10,778 nt of DNA from Phycisphaerae bacterium (GTDB taxonomy: Bacteria > Planctomycetota > Phycisphaerae > Sedimentisphaerales > UBA12454). The stretch spans positions 1-10,778 of the forward strand of contig JAQTQF010000038.1 of assembly GCA_028712345.1 (NCBI GenBank), read 5' to 3'. Both the position numbers and the translations under genes were made by a program. The notes under the pieces were generated by a model. That model did not search any database. It was not told the origin of the DNA and saw only the letters and a list, made by a program, of their open reading frames with translations. This document shows, piece by piece, positions 1 to 4,799 of this stretch (position 1 is its first letter; each line of letters begins with the position of its first letter).

Positions 1-257
1 TCAACGACCAGCAGCATCTCATAGCCGAACTTCTGCCGATTGAAAAAGCACTAACCGGCGGGGTAACTCTTTCGCCGCATAACTACATCAAGGCCGGTCA
101 GCGATGCAAAGTAATCGCCGGAGCGCTTATGGGGACAGAGGGAATTGTCTCCTGTGACCAGAATAAAACAAGACTCGTTCTTCAGGTAGATATTCTCGGC
201 AAGGCCACCTGTCTTGATATTGATGCTGCTCTGCTTGAAGTCATACAGGAAGGATAA
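1..257 (+). CDS. NusG/RfaH-type transcription antiterminator, C-terminal part (5' end outside window)
   Basis: The open frame enters from the window edge (first full codon at base 3) and ends with TAA at 255-257, giving 84 visible residues. They end in a KOW-type fold: a 'KAGQRCKVIAGALMGTEGIV' stretch near visible residues 30-49, then alternating hydrophobic strands (RLVLQVDIL) and an acidic tail (IDAALLEVI). This pattern is typical of the C-terminal domain of specialised NusG paralogues such as RfaH, UpxY and LoaP, which bind RNA polymerase through the missing N-terminal domain and contact ribosome or Rho partners through the KOW domain. Such paralogues commonly start or precede polysaccharide operons, which fits the glycan genes downstream, although here an iron module lies between. 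A housekeeping NusG is less likely because secE/rplK neighbours are not seen, but the upstream side is outside the window. Confidence 0.75.
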   Translation, partial: NDQQHLIAELLPIEKALTGGVTLSPHNYIKAGQRCKVIAGALMGTEGIVSCDQNKTRLVLQVDILGKATCLDIDAALLEVIQEG

Positions 258-260
258 ATT

Positions 261-366
261 AAATACCAGCGGGTATAATTGCTTGCGCGTTTAATGGTTT
301 GTAACCATTTATACCAGCTTCGCTTGCCCGTGGACAACGGACGCAATTACTTAGCGTCATTGGTAT
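261..366 (-). repeat. Short interspersed repeat, copy A (MITE/REP-like)
   Basis: A non-coding block of about 105 bp. It is bounded by short terminal inverted repeats, ATACCA at 263-268 and TGGTAT at 361-366. Inside are a perfect 7-bp hairpin (AATGGTT/AACCATT, 293-299 with 303-309) and a smaller stem at the left end (ATACC 263-267 with GGTAT 272-276). Read on the minus strand, bases 335-261 align without gaps to 3671-3745 on the plus strand, about two-thirds identical by hand count, including a shared 10-mer AACGCGCAAG. The block carries no open frame and fills the gap between the antiterminator gene and the small membrane gene. It could be a miniature inverted-repeat element or a structured intergenic repeat; no transposase is visible. 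Confidence 0.6.
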
Positions 367-369
367 AAA
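361..369 (+). promoter_or_regulatory. Possible extended -10 promoter element for the small membrane gene
   Basis: TG at 361-362, one base, then TATAAA at 364-369 matches an extended -10 element, followed by an AT-rich stretch and the gene's Shine-Dalgarno site. No convincing -35 hexamer is seen 16-18 bp upstream. The element overlaps the right end of repeat copy A, so the repeat edge may supply the promoter. Weakly supported. Confidence 0.3.
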
Positions 370-394
370 ATAATAATTTTTGCACGGAGGTTTT

Positions 395-760
395 ATGAAC
401 TGGCTGCCTAAAATTATTTCTGTTTTGATCATTATCGATGCCCTTGTGGGTCTGTTCCGGCCTGACCTGTTTAAGAAATACTGCCTGATTTTTTCGCAGG
501 GACCAACAATCTATCTTGTCGCATTCATAAAGGCTTTAGTCGGAACCGCCTTTCTTTTCGGCGCTTCGGAGCAATGCAGATATCAATCGGTAATAATCGC
601 CGCCGGAATTCTTGCCACCGCCGGAGCGATTTTCATCATCGCTATGCCGCAAAAGTCTAAAGCAATGGCAGGTTTTTTTGCGGAAAAAAGCATTACAACA
701 TTACGGTTTTTTGCGTTCGTCTATCTGCTTATCGGCGGAGCGTTAGTTTATTGCTCCTGA
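395..760 (+). CDS. Small four-helix membrane protein of unknown function
   Basis: I do not recognise this 121-residue protein. It appears to consist of four hydrophobic helices at roughly residues 5-20, 37-57, 66-86 and 102-120, joined by short basic or polar loops (FRPDLFKKY, PQKSKAM). No catalytic motif, metal ligand cluster or cleavable signal peptide stands out. The ATG at 395 is preferred over an in-frame TTG at 380 because GGAGG at 386-390 sits four bases before it. The 3' end overlaps the convergent feoB stop by 18 bp, so the two genes share a tail with no room for a separate terminator. Position beside feoB hints at an iron or envelope link, but no sequence feature supports this. Size and hydrophobicity resemble small DUF membrane proteins such as the YjeT/DUF2065 type, without a clear match. 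Confidence 0.7.
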   Translation: MNWLPKIISVLIIIDALVGLFRPDLFKKYCLIFSQGPTIYLVAFIKALVGTAFLFGASEQCRYQSVIIAAGILATAGAIFIIAMPQKSKAMAGFFAEKSITTLRFFAFVYLLIGGALVYCS

Positions 761-2821
761 GAGCAAAGTCCCAAGCTGATATACGGCCAAAGTGATAACA
801 TAAGCGGCGGTGGTTAAAGAAACCCATTGGAATATCGCCCAGCCCCATTTGCCTGTTTCGGTTCTCGTTGCCGCGATTGTCGCAACGCACGGGGCGCTTA
901 TCAAGCAAAACAGCATAATACAAAATCCCTGCAGAGGGGTATAATCCTGCCTTAACTTGCTTCGCAGAACAGAAACATCATCATGCTCGCTCATTGCGTA
1001 AGTAATGCCCATCTGCGCAACAAAAACTTCCTTGGCAGCGAGAGCCCCAATCATCGCCGTAATTACCCTGCTGTCAAATCCGAGCGGTCGAAACGCCGGC
1101 TCAAGAACCTTGCCCAATCTGCCGGTAATGGAATATTCGAGAATATGCTGTCTTGCCGCCACAGAATCGGCCAAATTAGACGCGTTCACATCAGGCCGGG
1201 GAAAATTGCCCGCAAACCATAATATTACCGATATTACAAGAATAACCGTTCCCGCTTTTTTCAGGTACATCCATCCTCTTTCCCACATATGAATAACAAT
1301 TGCTTTGAAAGTCGGCATCCTGTAGGGTGGAAGTTCCATCACAAACGGTGTCGCTTCTCCTTTAAGAACCGTAATCCTCAAAATTTTCGCGGCAATGACA
1401 GCAATAATAATGCCTATAAAATAAATCGCAAGCATCATTGCACCACGCCACTGAAGCGGAAAAAACGCGGGGATAAAAAGTGCATAAATCGTCATCCTCG
1501 CTCCGCAGCTAAACAGCGGCAGAACAAGAATAGTCGTTATTCTGTTTCTTCGATTCTCAAGTATCCTGCAAGCCATAATGGCTGGCACCGTACAGCCGAA
1601 ACCAATGAGCATAGGAATAAAACTTTTGCCGTGCAGACCGATTTTATGCATTATCCTGTCGGTTACAAACGCCGCCCTTGCCATATAGCCCGTACCGTCG
1701 AGTATCGCTATCGCCATAAAAAGCAAAAGTATATTCGGCAGAAAAATCATCACCCCGCCAACCCCACCGATGATACCATCAAGAATCAGCGACTTGAACA
1801 GACTTTCCTGACCATGCGGCCAAAAGCCGCCAATAAATCGCCCAAGTATGCCGAAAAAATATTCAAGACCCGCCATTGGATATTTTCCGATGCGAAAAGT
1901 CAGGTCGAAAACGATATACATCATAGCGATAAAAATAGGCAGCCCAAACATCCTGTGCGTCAAGACCGCATCAATCATATCGCTTCGGTTATGACGAATT
2001 TCAACTGTGTTTTTTATCGTTTCCTGACAGGCGCCGGATATAAAACCGTATCTTCTGTCGGCAATAATTGTCTCCGGCTCTTCACCGAAAATACCTCGAA
2101 GATGTTTAATACTGGCTTGCAAGGTATCATTAAGTTCAGGTGATGAAAACTGATTGAGTATATCGCCATCCTGTTCGAGCAGTTTAACCGCGAGCCAGCG
2201 GCTTTTGTCGGCGGCAATAGCTTGGGGCTGGACGGCAAGAACCGCTCGCAATTTCTCAAGTTCGTCCTCTATTTCACTGCCGTATTTAACCCGTGCGGCA
2301 TAATCCTGCTGCTTGTCCTGCGAGACGGCAATTATTTCATCAAGGAGCGAATCAAGTCCTTTTCGCTTGTTACCAATAGTTTGAACGATTTTCACGCCAA
2401 GCAGAGTTGAAAATGTTTCAATATCAAAAATAAGACCTTTTCGAGCAGCCTCATCGCTCATATTAAACGCAAAAACCAGCGGAACATTCAACTCCATCAA
2501 TTGAACAGCCAGATAAAGATTTCTTTCGACATTGGCCGAATCGATAATATCAACGACAACATCGGGCTTTTCCGTCAGTATGAAATTCCGGGCAATAAGT
2601 TCTTCGTCCGAATATGCCGTCAAACTGTAAGTCCCCGGCAGGTCAACAATGTCCATCTGGTAATTTTTATAATTGCATCTGCCCTGAATTTTTTCCACCG
2701 TTACGCCCGGCCAATTGGCAACATGACGGCTCATACCCGTAAGAGAATTGAATATCGTAGTCTTTCCACTGTTCGGATTGCCTGTAAGAGCTACAGTAAT
2801 TTTTTTAGTTTCATTTGCCAT
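743..2821 (-). CDS. feoB: Ferrous iron transport protein B (GTPase-permease)
   Basis: This inner-membrane Fe(II) transporter has an N-terminal G-protein domain. Visible motifs are G1 GNPNSGKT (residues 14-21), the switch I segment NWPGVTVEK with T41, G3 DLPG (60-63) and G4 NMSD (120-123). A helical regulatory segment follows (about 170-270), then the permease. The permease carries the conserved Cys gates GFGCTVPAIMACR (about 405-417) and SCGAR (about 438-442), the ALAAKEVFVAQ segment, and the final PCVATIAA motif. At 692 residues it is shorter than the 773-residue E. coli protein, mostly at the C-terminus, but all core parts are present. The ATG lies 2 bp after the feoA stop with no clear Shine-Dalgarno sequence, implying translational coupling to feoA. 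It is the last gene of the regulator-feoA-feoB operon; no feoC follows. Confidence 0.97.
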   Translation of the reverse strand: MANETKKITVALTGNPNSGKTTIFNSLTGMSRHVANWPGVTVEKIQGRCNYKNYQMDIVDLPGTYSLTAYSDEELIARNFILTEKPDVVVDIIDSANVERNLYLAVQLMELNVPLVFAFNMSDEAARKGLIFDIETFSTLLGVKIVQTIGNKRKGLDSLLDEIIAVSQDKQQDYAARVKYGSEIEDELEKLRAVLAVQPQAIAADKSRWLAVKLLEQDGDILNQFSSPELNDTLQASIKHLRGIFGEEPETIIADRRYGFISGACQETIKNTVEIRHNRSDMIDAVLTHRMFGLPIFIAMMYIVFDLTFRIGKYPMAGLEYFFGILGRFIGGFWPHGQESLFKSLILDGIIGGVGGVMIFLPNILLLFMAIAILDGTGYMARAAFVTDRIMHKIGLHGKSFIPMLIGFGCTVPAIMACRILENRRNRITTILVLPLFSCGARMTIYALFIPAFFPLQWRGAMMLAIYFIGIIIAVIAAKILRITVLKGEATPFVMELPPYRMPTFKAIVIHMWERGWMYLKKAGTVILVISVILWFAGNFPRPDVNASNLADSVAARQHILEYSITGRLGKVLEPAFRPLGFDSRVITAMIGALAAKEVFVAQMGITYAMSEHDDVSVLRSKLRQDYTPLQGFCIMLFCLISAPCVATIAATRTETGKWGWAIFQWVSLTTAAYVITLAVYQLGTLLSGAIN

Positions 2822-2823
2822 TT

Positions 2824-3063
2824 TTATATCGGTCTGACAAAAATTTTGGCCGCCATACCCCTGCCGAGCATAATTCGAGAGCCTTTTAAACTGATAACGA
2901 ACGGGCCGGGATGACCATTGTTAATCACCTTAAACTGAGTTCCCGGCAAAAGTCCCATCGCCGAGAGTCTGCTTTTTAACGCTGCCCCGGCATCTATTTT
3001 CAAAAGTCTGACAGTCGTATTGTCGGTAATATTTTTTAACGAAATTTGCTCTTTAATTACCAT
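2824..3063 (-). CDS. feoA: Ferrous iron transport protein A (SH3-like)
   Basis: A 79-residue cytosolic SH3-fold protein that supports FeoB-driven Fe(II) uptake. The family pattern is clear: an N-terminal strand ending in 'RLLKID', the signature RLSAMGLLPGT (about residues 31-41), then 'GPFVISLKGSRIMLGRGMAAKI' split over two strands. The open frame extends upstream to 3120, but the added residues would lie inside the regulator gene. ATG at 3061-3063 gives the usual FeoA length and starts 7 bp after the regulator stop. Only a weak purine stretch (AAGGGA, 13 bp upstream, inside the regulator 3' end) could serve as ribosome site, so coupling to the preceding gene is likely. It lies directly upstream of feoB. 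Confidence 0.93.
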   Translation of the reverse strand: MVIKEQISLKNITDNTTVRLLKIDAGAALKSRLSAMGLLPGTQFKVINNGHPGPFVISLKGSRIMLGRGMAAKIFVRPI

Positions 3064-3070
3064 AGACAGC

Positions 3071-3508
3071 TCAATTTCCCTTCGATTCGCAGAAGTTTTG
3101 AAATTCTGCGATAATATCACCCTGTTTGCAGTAAAATTCGGTAAAACTCAATAGTCTCGAAACAATGGCGGGTCCTAACGAATGTTCTGCCTTGCAGGCG
3201 GCTTGTTTAGCCTCTTGCTCATCAACCCCAAGAACATTGACAAAGAAAGACTCGATAATGTTATGCCGTCGAACAACAGCCAAAGCCTCTTTTTGCCCTT
3301 TTTCGGTCAATGTAATATAGCCGTAAGGTTTATAATTCACTAACTCTTTGTCACACAAAAACTTAAGTGCACCTGTAACAGAAGCCATAGAAACATCTAA
3401 GCTTGTCGCAATATCCCTGCACCTGGCAACCCGATTATGATAGACCAAGTTATATATCGCTTCGAGATAGTCCTCACTCGATGCTGATAGTTTTTTTCTG
3501 CTATTCAT
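3071..3508 (-). CDS. DtxR/MntR-family metal-dependent transcriptional repressor
   Basis: This 145-residue protein is a metal-sensing repressor. It has an N-terminal winged helix-turn-helix (about residues 8-70; DIATSLDVSMASVTGALKFL forms the HTH, KPYGYITLTEKG the wing) and a dimerisation and metal-binding domain (about 75-140; RRHNIIESFFVNVLGV and ACKAEH). The C-terminal SH3 domain of DtxR/IdeR is absent, as in MntR-type members. Candidate metal ligands are D13, E16, H82, C105, E108 and H109. D13 and E16 look like MntR, whereas C105 sits where MntR has Glu and where DtxR/IdeR has Cys. Being first in the feo operon and preceded by DtxR-type operators, it most likely senses Fe(II) and represses itself and feoAB. 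GAGG at 3513-3516 (complement) precedes the ATG by four bases, fixing the start. Mn sensing cannot be excluded. Confidence 0.93.
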   Translation of the reverse strand: MNSRKKLSASSEDYLEAIYNLVYHNRVARCRDIATSLDVSMASVTGALKFLCDKELVNYKPYGYITLTEKGQKEALAVVRRHNIIESFFVNVLGVDEQEAKQAACKAEHSLGPAIVSRLLSFTEFYCKQGDIIAEFQNFCESKGN

Positions 3509-3521
3509 ATAGCCTCATAAC

Positions 3522-3539
3522 ACTTAACTACCACTAATA
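3522..3539 (-). promoter_or_regulatory. Second, degenerate DtxR-box-like operator
   Basis: This 18-bp site matches the perfect operator at 3541-3558 in 13 of 18 positions (shared core CTACC.CTAA) and starts exactly 19 bp from it. It covers most of the -10 hexamer and the predicted transcription start (about 3529), so a repressor bound here would block promoter opening. Its right arm has drifted from symmetry. The assignment depends on its similarity to the neighbouring site. Confidence 0.6.
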
Positions 3540-3564
3540 TAGTTAGCTACCCCTAACTTTTCAA
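3536..3564 (-). promoter_or_regulatory. Sigma70-type promoter of the feo operon
   Basis: Read on the minus strand, TTGAAA (3564-3559) is followed by a 17-bp spacer and TATATT (3541-3536), a near-consensus sigma70 pair. Directly upstream (3565-3600) lies an A/T-tract-rich stretch that resembles an UP element. The predicted start near 3529 leaves a leader of about 20 bases before the regulator ATG at 3508. Confidence 0.75.
3541..3558 (-). promoter_or_regulatory. DtxR-box-like operator in the promoter spacer
   Basis: A perfect inverted repeat, AGTTAG-CTACCC-CTAACT, with 6-bp arms and a 6-bp centre. The TTAG...CTAA arms resemble the palindromes bound by DtxR/IdeR/SirR-type iron repressors. It fills the -35/-10 spacer of the feo promoter and abuts both hexamers, so occupancy should exclude RNA polymerase. 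The divergent placement of a DtxR-family gene as the first gene of the transcript makes autoregulation the simplest reading. Confidence 0.75.
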
Positions 3565-3661
3565 ATATTTTTTTAAATTTTCTCTAAATTTATATTTTTT
3601 CCTCGAAAAAGACGACTAATTCCATATCCGGCAGGTCGTTATAAGATTTTAGCATAAAAAC

Positions 3662-3745
3662 TGCGTCTTTGTCCGCCGACAGCAGGAACCGATATAAATA
3701 GTTACAGATTCGCTAACGCGCAAGTAATAATGCCAATTGGTATTA
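3662..3745 (+). repeat. Short interspersed repeat, copy B
   Basis: Bases 3671-3745 align without gaps to the reverse complement of 261-335, about 50 of 75 positions identical by hand count. Shared blocks are TGCGTC and GTCC on the left, TATAAAT, GTTACA, the 10-mer AACGCGCAAG, and TGGTATT at the right end. The right end forms a short palindrome around CCAATTGG (AATGCC/GGTATT with one G-T pair). The left terminal part present in copy A (bases 346-366) is not recognisable here, so this copy looks truncated or more diverged. It lies in opposite orientation to copy A. Confidence 0.6.
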
Positions 3746-3753
3746 TGATTTTA

Positions 3754-3782
3754 TTACTGTTTTCGGGATATTTTGATATAAT
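3754..3782 (+). promoter_or_regulatory. Predicted sigma70 promoter of the glycosyltransferase operon
   Basis: TTACTG (3754-3759), a 17-bp spacer and a perfect TATAAT (3777-3782) give a good sigma70 match. The expected start near 3789 leaves a U-rich leader of about 24 bases before the ATG at 3813. It starts only 9 bp after repeat copy B. No operator-like palindrome overlaps it. Confidence 0.6.
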
Positions 3783-3812
3783 TAGTTTTTTTAATATTTT
3801 AAGCGAGCATTT

Positions 3813-4799
3813 ATGGGCGAAAAACTTGACATATCGGTCGTCATTCCCGTTTATAATGAGCAGGATTATCTTCAAAACATCTATCAGCAGACCGTAGATT
3901 CGCTTAAGGATAAATATTCATTTGAGATTATATTCGTTGACGACGGCAGCAGCGACCAGAGCTGTAAAATCCTCGAACAGCTTTACGAAAAAGACGATCG
4001 CGTCAAGGTCATAATGTTCCGCCGGAATTTCGGACAGACTGCCGCAATGAGCGCGGGGTTTCATAACGCAAAAGGTCAAGTCATAATCCCCCTTGATGCC
4101 GACGGACAGAACGACCCTGCGGATATTCCTGCTCTTGTTGAAAAATTAAACGAGGGTTTCGACATTGTCAGCGGTTGGCGCAAAGACCGCAAAGACAAAA
4201 CTATCACCCGCAAAATTCCTTCTATGATGGCCAACTGGCTCATTGGGAAAATGACCAGCGTAAAACTTCACGATTTCGGATGCAGTTTAAAGGCATACCG
4301 CAGGGAGGTCATAGAAACAACAAAATTATACGGCGAGATGCATAGATTCATTCCCGCAATCGCAAACTGGTCCGGCGCCAAGATTACGGAAATGGTTGTA
4401 AATCATCATCCGAGAGTGACCGGCAAGGCAAAATACGGACTCGAAAGAACCGTCAAGGTGATACTTGACCTGGTTACAGTAAAGTTTTTAGGTTCCTACG
4501 GCACTAAGCCGATTTACATTTTCGGCGGGCTGGGTATCTTCAGCGGAATAGCTTCGGTTGTTTTCAGCTTAATAGTATTGTATATGAAATTTATAAGCCC
4601 TAAACATCTTTCGATGAACCGCAACCCTCTTTTGCTGCTTTCGGCGATTTTGATTATAACAACCATTCAGCTTATACTTATGGGCCTGCTGGCGGAAATG
4701 ATTGTCAGGACATATCACGAGTCGCAGAACCGCCAGATATATACAATAAGAAAATTTCTCCGTCGCGATAATTCGCAAGAGCAATCCAATGAGTCGTAG
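3813..4799 (+). CDS. GT2 polyprenyl-phosphate glycosyltransferase (GtrB/DPM1/ArnC-like)
   Basis: This 328-residue enzyme should transfer a sugar from a nucleotide donor to undecaprenyl (polyprenyl) phosphate on the cytoplasmic face. The GT-A domain shows VVIPVYNE (residues 9-16), VDDGSSD (42-48), the RRNFGQTAAMSAGF segment (70-83) and the metal-binding DAD at 95-97 followed by GQNDP. GCSLKAYRR and a later HHPRVTGKAKYG loop are typical of the DPM1/GtrB branch. Two C-terminal transmembrane helices follow (about 231-260 and 270-300), then a basic cytosolic tail, as in GtrB and ArnC. The start is supported by the ISVVIPVYNE strand beginning near residue 7; only a weak purine site (AAGCGAG, 3801-3807) precedes it. 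The sugar cannot be told from sequence. Its 3' end overlaps the GT-C gene by 11 bp, which suggests it supplies that enzyme's donor. Confidence 0.92.
   Translation: MGEKLDISVVIPVYNEQDYLQNIYQQTVDSLKDKYSFEIIFVDDGSSDQSCKILEQLYEKDDRVKVIMFRRNFGQTAAMSAGFHNAKGQVIIPLDADGQNDPADIPALVEKLNEGFDIVSGWRKDRKDKTITRKIPSMMANWLIGKMTSVKLHDFGCSLKAYRREVIETTKLYGEMHRFIPAIANWSGAKITEMVVNHHPRVTGKAKYGLERTVKVILDLVTVKFLGSYGTKPIYIFGGLGIFSGIASVVFSLIVLYMKFISPKHLSMNRNPLLLLSAILIITTIQLILMGLLAEMIVRTYHESQNRQIYTIRKFLRRDNSQEQSNES

Larger units (their letters stand above)
3509..3812. other. Divergent intergenic region between the iron operon and the glycan operon
   Basis: This 304-bp gap contains no plausible gene. From left to right it holds the feo leader, tandem operators and promoter (3509-3564), an A/T-tract region (3565-3605), an unexplained stretch (3606-3660) with only a weak 5-bp stem (ACGAC 3612-3616, GTCGT 3635-3639), repeat copy B (about 3662-3745) and the rightward promoter of the glycan operon (3754-3782). 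Confidence 0.8.

Noticed and set aside
293..309. 7-bp hairpin considered as a terminator for the antiterminator gene
   Set aside because: It is not followed by a U-tract and falls inside the interspersed repeat, which explains it better.
1289..2143. Long plus-strand open frame of 284 codons
   Set aside because: It is antisense to feoB, gives a composition rich in Arg, Asn, His and Lys without any family pattern, and lacks a ribosome site. The feoB frame on the other strand is unmistakable.
743..2821. feoB considered possibly truncated or altered because it has 692 residues and SCGARMT at the second gate
   Set aside because: All G-protein motifs, both gate cysteines and the final conserved membrane motif are present, and residues after SCGAR vary among FeoB proteins, so it looks intact.
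3606..3645. Possible hairpin (ACGAC/GTCGT) upstream of repeat copy B, considered as a terminator or riboswitch
   Set aside because: The stem is only 5 bp with a long loop, has no U-tract and no similarity to a known riboswitch core; chance is a sufficient explanation.
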